Shown here piece by piece: positions 53,865 to 63,021 of a stretch of DNA of 64,000 nt. Both the position numbers and the translations under genes were made by a program. How positions within the stretch are numbered: the first letter of the stretch is position 1; each line of letters begins with the position of its first letter. A model generated the notes under the pieces. That model did not search any database. It was not told the origin of the DNA and saw only the letters and a program-made list of their open reading frames with translations. Source of the DNA: an uncultured Flavobacteriales bacterium (GTDB lineage Bacteria > Bacteroidota > Bacteroidia > Flavobacteriales > Crocinitomicaceae); contig CAMLIF010000001.1 in NCBI GenBank assembly GCA_946479985.1, positions 59,340 to 123,339 of the forward strand, given 5' to 3'.

Positions 53865-56027
53865 CTATTTTTCTACAACCAATTCCAAATCTATCTGGCG
53901 TTTTTTCGGATGAACCTCACCGATTCTTACGCGAACATTATCACCAAAATGATACGTTTTCCCGCTTTTCTGACCAACAATTGTCATTTTTTTCGGGTCG
54001 AAAGCAAAACGGTCTCCCGGAATTTCCTGAAGTGGGATCATTCCTTCACAACCAATATCGGTCATACGCACAAACAATCCAAATTCTGCAACTCCGGAAA
54101 CTATTCCATCGAATTCTTCCCCAATCTTGTCATGAACGAAAACTACCTGGAAGTATTTGTTAGACTCGCGTTCTGCTTCAACTGCTCTTCGTTCCTGACG
54201 CGAGATTCGTTTACAAATATCACCCAGCTGTGAGTTGTATTTGTGTGGTTGTTTCTCCAGGCATTCCAGTAAAATGCGGTGAACCATTAAATCGGCATAG
54301 CGGCGAATTGGTGAGGTGAAGTGCGTATAGTAACGGAAGCCTAATCCGTAATGTCCGATATTATCTGTATCATAAGTTGCTTTGGCCATACTTCTGATAG
54401 CCATTTGCTGAATGATAGAATGCTCATTGGAGTTTTCTAAACTCAGCAACAGTTTATTGATGCTTTTGGCAACTTCATCAGGATGGGTAGCGTCCAGTTT
54501 CAGCTCGAACTTTTCTAAAAACTGACTGAACATGGCTATTTTCTCCGGATCTGGTGTGTCGTGAATCCGGTAAACAAACGGTACACGATCTTCCTCTTTT
54601 TTCACGTCACCAACAAAAGTTGCAACTTTCTTATTTGCTAAAAGCATGAATTCTTCAATCAACTGATGAGCGTCTTTTGAAACCTTGATTGTCACATCAA
54701 TCGGTTCACCTTTTTCGTCAAGTTTGAAACGAACTTCTTCGGAGTTGATCAGAAGCGCACCGTCTTTAATCCGCTTTTTTCTATAGATTTTTGCGATTTT
54801 ATCCAGTAAATGTAATTCGCCCTTGTATGGACCATCTGCTCCCTCCAAAATCGTCTGCGCATCTTCATACGCAAAACGGTGGTCGGAATGAATGACTGTT
54901 TTACCAAACCATTCTTTATAAATAGCTCCTTCTTCGTCGATTTCAAAAACAGCTGAAAAAGTGAATTTATCTTCATTCGGACGAAGCGAACAAACCATGT
55001 TGGAAAGCTGTTCCGGCAACATCGGAATTACCCGATCGACTAGGTAAACAGAGTTTCCCCGTTTCAAGGCTTCTTTGTCCATGGCACTACCTGGTTTCAC
55101 GTAATGACTTACATCGGCAATGTGAACGCCAATTTCCAAATGTCCATTTGATAGACGTTGAATAGAAAGCGCATCATCAAAATCTTTCGCATCAACAGGG
55201 TCAATCGTGAAAGTCAGAATCTCGCGAAAATCTCTTCTTCGGGCGATTTCATTTTGGTCTAATTCCAGTGTAAGCAATTCGGCCTCACTCATCACATCGT
55301 TTTCAAATTCGATGTTCAAACCGTTGCTCACCAAAATGGAAATCATTTCGTTATCATGCAGCGAGTTTCCTCCTAAGGTTTGAATGACTTCTCCGTAAGG
55401 TATTTCTGCAGATTTTGGCCAAACGGTGATTTTCACTAATGCTTTGTCGCCTGTTTTGGCACCATTTAATTTTTCTATCGGAATCTGAATTTTTAGTCCG
55501 GTCTTTGAATTATCAGGTAATAAAAAGGCTTCCGAACCTTTCACCTGGATTACTCCAACGAATTGTGTTCTTTCACGTGAAACAACTTCGATAATTCTTC
55601 CTTCTCTTTTTGTCCCGCCTTTTGTTATTGCTACTTTCACCACGTCACCCTGAATGGCCTGACCAATATGATGAGGTGGAATGAAAACATCTTTTTCGCC
55701 TTTTCCGGTAGAAACGAATCCGGACCCGCGCTGTGTTAATTCCAGCTCGCCTTCAACCACATCCATTCCCTGGTTCAGTTGATAAGCCTGGAAACCGTTT
55801 TGTTTCAGCATGCCTTCATTGGCAAGATCAATTAAAATGGTAACAATGAGTTTTCGGGTTTCACCGTCTTTCACATGCAACAGTGAGCACACGTCTTTAT
55901 AACTTAAGGTAGCTTCGGGATGAGATTGAAACAATTTCCGAACGATATGGAAAAGTCCTGTTTTTAATTTTTTATCTCCGCTGAATTTCTTTTTCGGGTC
56001 GCCTTTTCGATGTGTTTTTTTACTCAT
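53865..56027 (-). CDS. rnr: Ribonuclease R
   Basis: A protein of 720 residues from the ATG at 56027 (MSKKTHRKGDPKKK); an in-frame ATG at 56132 would add 35 unusual residues. Order: N-terminal helix-turn-helix region (VRKLFQSHPEATLSYKDVCSLLHV), cold-shock domains (FVSTGKGEKDVFIPPHHIGQAIQGD), the RNB catalytic domain with TIDPVDAKDFDDALSIQ (metal-binding Asp residues) and HYGLGFRYYTHFTSPIRRYADLMVHR, and a C-terminal S1 domain ending VRIGEVHPKKRQIDLELV. It degrades structured RNA 3' to 5'. A parS-like site lies inside the gene at 55569-55584. Confidence 0.93.
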   Translation of the reverse strand: MSKKTHRKGDPKKKFSGDKKLKTGLFHIVRKLFQSHPEATLSYKDVCSLLHVKDGETRKLIVTILIDLANEGMLKQNGFQAYQLNQGMDVVEGELELTQRGSGFVSTGKGEKDVFIPPHHIGQAIQGDVVKVAITKGGTKREGRIIEVVSRERTQFVGVIQVKGSEAFLLPDNSKTGLKIQIPIEKLNGAKTGDKALVKITVWPKSAEIPYGEVIQTLGGNSLHDNEMISILVSNGLNIEFENDVMSEAELLTLELDQNEIARRRDFREILTFTIDPVDAKDFDDALSIQRLSNGHLEIGVHIADVSHYVKPGSAMDKEALKRGNSVYLVDRVIPMLPEQLSNMVCSLRPNEDKFTFSAVFEIDEEGAIYKEWFGKTVIHSDHRFAYEDAQTILEGADGPYKGELHLLDKIAKIYRKKRIKDGALLINSEEVRFKLDEKGEPIDVTIKVSKDAHQLIEEFMLLANKKVATFVGDVKKEEDRVPFVYRIHDTPDPEKIAMFSQFLEKFELKLDATHPDEVAKSINKLLLSLENSNEHSIIQQMAIRSMAKATYDTDNIGHYGLGFRYYTHFTSPIRRYADLMVHRILLECLEKQPHKYNSQLGDICKRISRQERRAVEAERESNKYFQVVFVHDKIGEEFDGIVSGVAEFGLFVRMTDIGCEGMIPLQEIPGDRFAFDPKKMTIVGQKSGKTYHFGDNVRVRIGEVHPKKRQIDLELVVEK
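55569..55584. promoter_or_regulatory. parS-like site inside rnr (one mismatch)
   Basis: TCTTTCACGTGAAACA differs from TGTTTCACGTGAAACA only at position 2. It lies within the rnr coding region (VVSRERTQF). It is 17 kb from the main cluster and could be a minor ParB site or chance. Confidence 0.5.
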
Positions 56028-56130
56028 GCTTTTGTTCTGTAGGCTAAAGTTACAATTTATAAACTGAGTTCGATTACACCGGAAGAATCGAATAGTTAAA
56101 CCGATTTGTTCCTGAGTTGTAACAAACCGC

Positions 56131-57345
56131 ATGAAACACCTGATTTTATTTCTTTGCTTTGTTCCGGCATTAAGTTTTTCGCAGAGTTTGGAGCGCCAGA
56201 TTTACAAACACTATTTTGAACATGAATTCAAGTATGAACCGGCGTTCATTCGTGAAAACAAGATTTCATCTATCATAAAACGGGAAATCGAAACAATTGG
56301 TGATTCGGTTATCCACAATTTCATTTTGGAGAAAACGTCCTTCAGAGCCGATGGCCGGCCAATAAAGAATGAATACTGGTATGACCACAATCGAAGTACA
56401 ATTATCAAAGATTTCACATATGATTCGCTGAACAATCTAACGGAAATACGTGATTGGAAACCAGAGGTTAGCAGATATGAGCCATTAATAGAAAGCAGCC
56501 GGATGGTATGTTCCTACGATTCTGCACGATTGGTTAAAGTGTTTTATTTCCAACCAGGTGAACATGTAGTTTCAGGACGTTGCGATTCTCTGGCCTATAG
56601 TGAAAAGGAAAAACAAGTGGTGATTTTTTCCGGCGGATCAATGGCAAAAAACACCTTCGCTCCAAATGAGAAACCGGCGTTTATTTATCCTATAATTAAT
56701 ACGCAAGTATTGAATGAGTTGAGTGCAGGAGACTCTTTGAAACCGATCGACAAGAAATCTGCCTGGGAAACAGAAAATCATTGCAGTTACAAATATCGGC
56801 CGGCGTTGATCAAATTGTCAGAAATAACCGGAGCAAACTGTCTGCCTCATGAAATTGCAAACACTTATGCGAAAATGAACAAGACGATTGATAATAATGA
56901 ACTGATTGAATTTATTTCGTTCGTAGATACCGCCGATCATGTGTTTGACTCTTTTCATCCGGGATCTGACTATTCTCCCGACAGTTTGGACTTAAGAACA
57001 ATCATTCGAATTGATTTGAAAAACAGGCAAATCGAATTTCAAACGGCTGGAATTAATAGTATACCAACATCAAGAGAAGACATTGTTACTTACAGTCGAA
57101 CAGTTTCTCATTATAATTTTTCAATGCGTTTATTGTGGAGGGATCAATTCCGAGCCGATTTAGGGAGAAATGACTTTGGAATGAATGACAAATCAGAATA
57201 CAAAGAGCGCCAGATTGTTTATGATTACTACGAAAACGGTATGCTGAAACGGGAAGTGACATTTTTTGAAAGAAATCCTTACTATTTAAAACAACAAGGT
57301 TTATATATGAAAGAGGTGCTATACGAAATAACCCGGTTTGAATAA
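56131..57345 (+). CDS. Secreted protein of unknown function
   Basis: A protein of 404 residues; the ATG at 56131 begins a clear signal peptide (MKHLILFLCFVPALSFSQ). The mature part is beta-rich and polar, with repeated strand-turn segments (IKNEYWYDHNRSTIIKDFTYDSLNNLTEIRDWKPE, IVYDYYENGMLKREVTFFERNPYYL) reminiscent of YD/YwqK-like repeats but too degenerate to name. It is divergent from rnr. No regulatory signal is obvious. Confidence 0.65.
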   Translation: MKHLILFLCFVPALSFSQSLERQIYKHYFEHEFKYEPAFIRENKISSIIKREIETIGDSVIHNFILEKTSFRADGRPIKNEYWYDHNRSTIIKDFTYDSLNNLTEIRDWKPEVSRYEPLIESSRMVCSYDSARLVKVFYFQPGEHVVSGRCDSLAYSEKEKQVVIFSGGSMAKNTFAPNEKPAFIYPIINTQVLNELSAGDSLKPIDKKSAWETENHCSYKYRPALIKLSEITGANCLPHEIANTYAKMNKTIDNNELIEFISFVDTADHVFDSFHPGSDYSPDSLDLRTIIRIDLKNRQIEFQTAGINSIPTSREDIVTYSRTVSHYNFSMRLLWRDQFRADLGRNDFGMNDKSEYKERQIVYDYYENGMLKREVTFFERNPYYLKQQGLYMKEVLYEITRFE

Positions 57346-57473
57346 TGACTAATCGCTTGCTTCTTCAATAAAGTTTTGATCGTTTCAGACCACCTTTCCA
57401 ATTCCAATTCGTCTTATTTGAACACGTGAAACTTTCCCGAAAATACTACGTAAGAAGATATCTGAGCGCGGAC

Positions 57474-57504
57474 TTGGAATAACGAAGTTCGATTGTTACA
57501 TTTG
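57474..57504 (+). promoter_or_regulatory. Promoter of the ferritin-cyclase-bestrophin operon
   Basis: TTG (57474-57476), 20 bases, then TACATTTG (57497-57504), a good match to TTG-N19-21-TAnnTTTG. It ends 21 bases before the ferritin ATG. Confidence 0.7.
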
Positions 57505-57525
57505 AGAAACAAGACATAAATTATT

Positions 57526-58044
57526 ATGAATAAACGAATTGAAGAAGCACTAAACGATCAAATTCAAAAGGAATCATCCTCATCACAATTTTATTTAGCA
57601 ATGGCATCCTGGGCGGAAAACACTGGTTTACACGGTACCGCGATGTTCATGTACCAACATTCTGATGAAGAGCGCTTCCACATGCTGAAATTGATCAAGT
57701 TTGTGAACGAACGAGGCGGTCATGCAGTTATTCCGGCTATTGAACTGCCACCAAAGAATTACGATTCACTGGAGCACATTTTTGAATTGCTTTTGGAACA
57801 TGAGATTTCAGTTACAGAGAGTATCAATAATGTGGTGGATATCTGCCTGCAGGAAAAAGATTATTCCACACATAATTTCATGCAGTGGTATGTGTCTGAG
57901 CAATTGGAGGAAGAAGCATTAGCTCGTGGAGTTTTGGATAAACTGCGTTTAATTGGCGGTGATAAAGGCGGATTGTATCTGTTCGACAGAGATCTGGAAA
58001 AGAGTGCTGCTTTGGCAACTCCGCCCGCTGATACAAAAGCGTAA
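57526..58044 (+). CDS. ftnA: Bacterial ferritin (iron storage)
   Basis: A protein of 172 residues, the usual size of bacterial ferritin. The four-helix bundle carries the ferroxidase residues: Glu in QIQKESSSSQFYLAMASWAE, HSDEERFHMLKLIKF (Glu and His), HEISVTESINNVVDICLQEKDYSTHNFMQWYVSEQLEEEALA (Glu pairs, Gln). It oxidises and stores iron in a 24-mer shell in the cytoplasm. It starts 21 bases after a strong promoter and ends 7 bases before the cyclase gene, so both are likely co-transcribed. FeoAB (iron uptake) is also in this window but not in this operon. Confidence 0.92.
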   Translation: MNKRIEEALNDQIQKESSSSQFYLAMASWAENTGLHGTAMFMYQHSDEERFHMLKLIKFVNERGGHAVIPAIELPPKNYDSLEHIFELLLEHEISVTESINNVVDICLQEKDYSTHNFMQWYVSEQLEEEALARGVLDKLRLIGGDKGGLYLFDRDLEKSAALATPPADTKA

Positions 58045-58051
58045 TGGTTTG

Positions 58052-61000
58052 ATGAAACGATTTTTTGGAACTGGGCCTGCATCCGTCTTTGGATGGTTAC
58101 TACTACTCTCCTTTTTAGGGGTAACTGCGCACGCCCAAACCAATTTTCGTTTTAGAAACTATACCATTAATGATGGACTCTCGCAAAGCTGTGTGAATTC
58201 CATTGTTCAGGATGATGTTGGGACGCTTTGGCTTGGAACACAGGACGGTTTGAATCGTTTCGACGGTCATCAGTTTCAGGTTTTTTCCTCTGAAGAAACG
58301 CAAGGATTAAATAGTCAGTACATTAATGCTTCGCTGCAGGACAGACAAGGAAATCTTTGGTTTGGAACATCCAACGGGTTAACGATGTTCAACCAGAAAC
58401 AAGAACAGTTTCAAACGTATGATTTGGGAAAAGGATCCTCTACACTTTCTGTTGAGGACCTTGCGGAGAGTGATTTGGGGCATATTTACCTGGCGACAAA
58501 CACGAACGGGGTGGCTTATTGGGATTACAAAACCAAACAGATCAAACTTGTTGACACGAAGATCCCAACAAAACATATTCACCAGATTGAATTTCTGACA
58601 GAGCATATATTATTGATCTCTACCGAAGATAAAGGTGTTTACACATTCGACATCTTTTCAAAAAAACTAAACAAAGTTAGAGCCAATGAAGTGAACAGTA
58701 TTACCTGGCTTATAAATGATATTGAACTATTCAGCAACGGGGTTTATTTGCTTTCAACCAGCCAGGGATTGTGGTTATACGACTACAACGCAAACACCTG
58801 CATGCGCTTTTTGAAATCGTTGGAAAAAGATTATGGGATCTCTGACATCTCGGATGTTTACCTGAAATCTGTTTCAGAATTCTATATTGGAACTGCGAGC
58901 AAAGGATTGGTTACTGTGAAAAAAGTAAATGGTCAATATACGTTCTCTTTTACACGCCAGGACATATTCCAGCGGAAAGCACTTATTTCCGATGAAATTA
59001 AAAAACTCTATGTTGACAGAAACGGAGTAATCTGGTTGGGAACTTTGCGTGGTTTGGGCTGTTTTGATCCGAACAATCAAGGATTTCTGGGCGTTGGCCC
59101 TTCCGGGAACCAGTCTTTAGGTCTTCCTTCTGAGAACGTATGGAGTTTTGCAGAAAACAAATCCGGGTCCGACTTGTTTATTGCAACAGATGCCGGCGTG
59201 TCACATTTGAATAACAAAACCGGTTTGTTCAAACAGTATAACTTACCTGCCGAACTATCAGAGGACGGGGTTAATACTATCCACTATATTGAAGAAGGAA
59301 AATTATTCGTTGGAACAGCGAATGGTTTGTACACACTGCGTTACAGTCCTTCAGGAATGTATACGTACGAAGAATTTGAGTTCAAAGACATTAAAAATGC
59401 CGAACGTTTCGGAACTATTTATCGCATTGTGCGCTACTCTGAAGACGAATTTTTCCTGGCCACAAAAGGCGGAGCTATTTATATTAATGCCAAAACCAGG
59501 AAACAGCAGGCATTTGTGCATTCGTCTAAAAAGAACGGGACAACCATTAACCCCGGGGTTTGCCGCGTTGCCTACAAAGCAAACAACAACCTGGTTTATT
59601 TTGCTACAAGCTCAGGCGGATTGTCGGTATTGAAGAAAACAAGCAAAGGGGAGTTTGAGATAGTTCCGTTTAAATACAACTGGCTGATTAAAAATAAGGT
59701 TACAGATTACGTTTCATGCGTTTACCAGGATTCTGCAAACAACCTATGGCTCGGAACCAGTGGTTCGGGATTGGTACACGTTAATCTTTCAAGTAAAAAC
59801 GTTGAGGTTTTTTCAAAGAAGGATGGTTTACCAAACAACTTCATTTACGGTATTGAGGAAGACGAATCCGGAAATTTATGGATCAGCACAAATAAAGGTC
59901 TTTGCAGATTTAAGAAAAGCAATCATAATGTAACCTCGTTTCTTGAAGTGAACGGTTTAATGAGCAATGAGTTCAATACCGGAGCCACGCTTAAGTCGGT
60001 TACAGGAACTATGTATTTTGGTGGAATTGCGGGTTACAACTTTTTCAAACCCGGAAATCTAACGGATAAAACAATTCCGTTAGATGTTAAATTTCTGAAA
60101 TTTAAACTCGATGATAAATGGATCTCTCCGGGAGAAAAAGGAGCGCCATTCCAATCGGCATTTTCAGAAATAAGAACCATTACACTTCCTTATCATCAAA
60201 GAAGTTTCACCATCCAATTCCTGGCAAGTGATCTGATGAATCCGGAACTGATCGAGTATAAATACCGCTTAATCGGTTCAGACGAAGACGATGTGTTTTT
60301 AGGAAATTCAACTGAAATCCGTTTCAACAGTTTATCTCCTGGAACGTATATGCTGGAAGTTTTCGCAAGAAGATACGATGGGAACTGGGAACCTGAGCCA
60401 GCTCGTTTAACCATAGAAATTGAAGCGCCTTACTGGAGAAAATTATGGTTCTGGATTCCAATAGCAATACTTTTATTTGCGTTGATCCGTTGGTCGGTGC
60501 GTCGAAGAATAGATCTAGCGCGCAGAGATCAGGTGCGTTTGGAAATGAAAATTGTTGAGCGGACAAAAGAGATCCGGGAACAAAATTTCAAGATAGAGGC
60601 CCAAAGCAGCATTATCCAGGAAGAGAAAAACAAAGTAGAGGAACAAAAACGACTTTTACAGATCGAAAAGGATAAGTCGGAGAAATTACTTCGGAATATT
60701 ATCCCGGAATCTACTGCCGAAGAATTGAAAAACAAAGGTCGTGCTTCGGCGCGTGCTTACAAAACGGTTTCTGTATTGTTCACAGATTTTGTTGGATTTA
60801 CCAAAATCGCCGAAGGACTAAAACCAACCGAGTTGGTAAACAAACTGGACGTTTATTTCCGGAAGTTCGATGAAATCATTGTCAAGAACAATCTCGAAAA
60901 AATCAAAACCATTGGAGACGCATACATGTGTGCCGGTGGAGTTCCGGTTCGAAACAACACCAATCCGATCGATGCGGTTTTAGCGGCATTGCATATCCAG

Positions 61001-61984
61001 GAGTACATGGAGAAATTGCGCCTTGACGCCATTGCCAACGGAACCGAATATTGGGAATTACGCCTTGGAATTCACACCGGTGAAGTGACTGCCGGAGTTA
61101 TTGGTTCAGAACGCCTGGCTTATGATATTTGGGGCTCAACTGTTAATCAGGCGCAGCGAATGGAGATGATGGGCGAACCTGGAAGAGTAACAATTTCCGG
61201 CGCAACGTTCAACCTGATTGAACCGTATTTTGAATGTACATTCCGCGGAAAAGTTCAGTCTAAAAGTAAAGGATTGATTGACATGTTCACGGTTGAACGT
61301 ATCAAACCCGAGCTTTCTGTTAATGGTGAAGGATTGTATCCGAATGAGCGTTTCCAGCAAATCGTAAACCTTCACCTGTACAGTAGTATCAATTACTATA
61401 AGGCAGAGCGCCATATTATGAAAGTGCTGGAGAAAGGGCTTTCTTCCAAATTGCATTACCACAGTATTGCGCACACGAAAGATGTTGTTAGAGCCGTTGA
61501 GCGTTATGCATTATTGGAAGGAGTAACCGATGAAGGTTTATTCCTGCTGAAATCTGCGGCAACATATCACGATGCTGGTTTTGTTGAAAGCTATGAGAAA
61601 AACGAGCCTATTGGTGCGCGTATGGCTGAAGAGATCTTGCCAAAATACGGTTACTCGGAGCAGCATATCGACCTGATCAAAGAACTGATTTATGTCACTC
61701 AAATTCCGCATCAACCGAAAAACAAGCTGGAGGAAATAATCTGTGATGCCGATTTGGATTACCTGGGAAGAGATGATTTCCATGAAATAGCCGACAAGCT
61801 TCGAAGAGAATTACGCGAACATGGCAAGATAGATTCTGACAGAAAATGGGACGAAATGCAGGTTTCATTTTTAAATATGCACAAGTACTTTACTCCAACG
61901 GCTATAGCCAGCAGAAAATTGAAAAAACAAAAAAATCTCGATGAGGTAATTGCGCGTCTTGAGAAAAATGAATACAAAGATTAA
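58052..61984 (+). CDS. Propeller sensor / class III adenylate cyclase / HD-domain fusion
   Basis: A protein of 1310 residues from the ATG at 58052; other starts overlap the ferritin gene. Order: signal peptide (to ~THAQ), two-component-type propeller repeats (~28-690, e.g. LWLGTQDGLNRF, LWFGTSNGL, GVIWLGTLRGLGCF, NLWISTNKGLCRF), Y_Y_Y domain (~710-790), transmembrane helix (~797-817), coiled coil (~830-875), class III cyclase (~890-1075), and HD domain (~1125-1290). Cyclase metal Asp912 (FTDFVGFT) and Asp956 (IGDAYM), adenine-type Lys952 and Asp1025 (YDIWG), and Asn1032/Arg1036 are all present, favouring cAMP over cGMP. The HD set includes His1141, His1173-Asp1174 and Asp1232. The sensor domain is periplasmic and the enzymes cytoplasmic. 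Confidence 0.88.
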   Translation: MKRFFGTGPASVFGWLLLLSFLGVTAHAQTNFRFRNYTINDGLSQSCVNSIVQDDVGTLWLGTQDGLNRFDGHQFQVFSSEETQGLNSQYINASLQDRQGNLWFGTSNGLTMFNQKQEQFQTYDLGKGSSTLSVEDLAESDLGHIYLATNTNGVAYWDYKTKQIKLVDTKIPTKHIHQIEFLTEHILLISTEDKGVYTFDIFSKKLNKVRANEVNSITWLINDIELFSNGVYLLSTSQGLWLYDYNANTCMRFLKSLEKDYGISDISDVYLKSVSEFYIGTASKGLVTVKKVNGQYTFSFTRQDIFQRKALISDEIKKLYVDRNGVIWLGTLRGLGCFDPNNQGFLGVGPSGNQSLGLPSENVWSFAENKSGSDLFIATDAGVSHLNNKTGLFKQYNLPAELSEDGVNTIHYIEEGKLFVGTANGLYTLRYSPSGMYTYEEFEFKDIKNAERFGTIYRIVRYSEDEFFLATKGGAIYINAKTRKQQAFVHSSKKNGTTINPGVCRVAYKANNNLVYFATSSGGLSVLKKTSKGEFEIVPFKYNWLIKNKVTDYVSCVYQDSANNLWLGTSGSGLVHVNLSSKNVEVFSKKDGLPNNFIYGIEEDESGNLWISTNKGLCRFKKSNHNVTSFLEVNGLMSNEFNTGATLKSVTGTMYFGGIAGYNFFKPGNLTDKTIPLDVKFLKFKLDDKWISPGEKGAPFQSAFSEIRTITLPYHQRSFTIQFLASDLMNPELIEYKYRLIGSDEDDVFLGNSTEIRFNSLSPGTYMLEVFARRYDGNWEPEPARLTIEIEAPYWRKLWFWIPIAILLFALIRWSVRRRIDLARRDQVRLEMKIVERTKEIREQNFKIEAQSSIIQEEKNKVEEQKRLLQIEKDKSEKLLRNIIPESTAEELKNKGRASARAYKTVSVLFTDFVGFTKIAEGLKPTELVNKLDVYFRKFDEIIVKNNLEKIKTIGDAYMCAGGVPVRNNTNPIDAVLAALHIQEYMEKLRLDAIANGTEYWELRLGIHTGEVTAGVIGSERLAYDIWGSTVNQAQRMEMMGEPGRVTISGATFNLIEPYFECTFRGKVQSKSKGLIDMFTVERIKPELSVNGEGLYPNERFQQIVNLHLYSSINYYKAERHIMKVLEKGLSSKLHYHSIAHTKDVVRAVERYALLEGVTDEGLFLLKSAATYHDAGFVESYEKNEPIGARMAEEILPKYGYSEQHIDLIKELIYVTQIPHQPKNKLEEIICDADLDYLGRDDFHEIADKLRRELREHGKIDSDRKWDEMQVSFLNMHKYFTPTAIASRKLKKQKNLDEVIARLEKNEYKD

Positions 61985-61986
61985 CT

Positions 61987-63009
61987 ATGCATTCCGGAAA
62001 ACATTATTCCTTTAAAGAGGTAATTATTTGGACCAGAAGAGATGTGTTTGCCCTTCTGATCCTGGCGGCAATCCCAGCTTTCATTTATGATCTGTGCGAC
62101 TGCAAATGGCTTGGGCTTCCCTGGCTTCCGATTGCTTTGCTGGGTACCGCAGTTGCATTTATGGTTGGTTTTAAGAACAATGCATCTTACGATCGTTTAT
62201 GGGAAGCCCGAAAAATTTGGGGTGGAATTGTAAATACCAGCAGAGTTTGGGGTATAATGGCAAAAGATTTTGTTTCCAATGAATTTGCCAAAATAGCCCG
62301 GTCGGAAGAAGAACTAAAAACCATTCAACTCCGGCTGATCAACCGTCACATAGCCTGGATGACAGCATTGCGTTATCAGCTGCGTACACCACGCGATTGG
62401 GAAGCGATCAAACAAGTACATAACGCGGAGTACAAGGAGAAGTGGTTTCATGTTGTTGAGCAGGAATCGAAGTTAGAAGATGAGCTTGCCAAATACCTGT
62501 CGCCTGAAGAATTTGCTTATGTAATAAGTAAGACTAATAAGGCGGTTCAAATTCAGGGATTACAATCGAAAGAACTAAAAGAACTGCATGCACAGGGTTT
62601 GATCGACGATTTCCGTCACATGGAAATGGTCCAGACAATCACAGAATTATATAATCAGCAGGGAGCCGCCGAACGCATTAAGAATTTTCCTTATCCGCGC
62701 CAATATGCTACTTTGAATTTGTGGTTTATTAAAATCTTCATTTTGTTGCTTCCTTTCGGCATGCTGCAGGAGTTTCAGAAAATGGGTGAAGGATTTGTTT
62801 ACCTTTCTATTCCATTCAGTGCTTTGGCCGGCTGGGTATTTACTACCATGGAAAAAATTGGTGAATCTTCCGAAAATCCGTTTGAAGGCGGGCCAAACGA
62901 TGTTCCGATTACTGCCATGGCCAGAACAATAGAAATTGACTTACTGGAAATGTTCGACCAAACAGGCATTCCGGAACCAATTCAGTCAGCTCACAACATT
63001 CTGACCTAA
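61987..63009 (+). CDS. Bestrophin-family anion channel
   Basis: A protein of 340 residues in the UPF0187/bestrophin family: HYSFKEVIIWTRRDVF, a first helix (FALLILAAIPAFIYDLC), VGFKNNASYDRLWEARKIWGGIVNTSR, RHIAWMTALRYQLRTPRDWE, and later helices (WFIKIFILLLPFG; YLSIPFSALAGWVFTTMEKIGESSENPFEGGPNDVPITAMARTIEIDLLEM). Bacterial homologues are pentameric channels, e.g. KpBest. It starts 2 bases after the cyclase stop, so coupling is near certain. The channel could be regulated by the cyclic nucleotide or by the sensor protein, but no cyclic-nucleotide-binding domain is visible. Confidence 0.9.
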   Translation: MHSGKHYSFKEVIIWTRRDVFALLILAAIPAFIYDLCDCKWLGLPWLPIALLGTAVAFMVGFKNNASYDRLWEARKIWGGIVNTSRVWGIMAKDFVSNEFAKIARSEEELKTIQLRLINRHIAWMTALRYQLRTPRDWEAIKQVHNAEYKEKWFHVVEQESKLEDELAKYLSPEEFAYVISKTNKAVQIQGLQSKELKELHAQGLIDDFRHMEMVQTITELYNQQGAAERIKNFPYPRQYATLNLWFIKIFILLLPFGMLQEFQKMGEGFVYLSIPFSALAGWVFTTMEKIGESSENPFEGGPNDVPITAMARTIEIDLLEMFDQTGIPEPIQSAHNILT

Positions 63010-63021
63010 ATTCAAATATAA

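Noticed and set aside
57411..57436. CACGTGAAAC half-site upstream of ferritin
   Set aside because: Only one arm of the palindrome is present, so it is not counted as a parS site.
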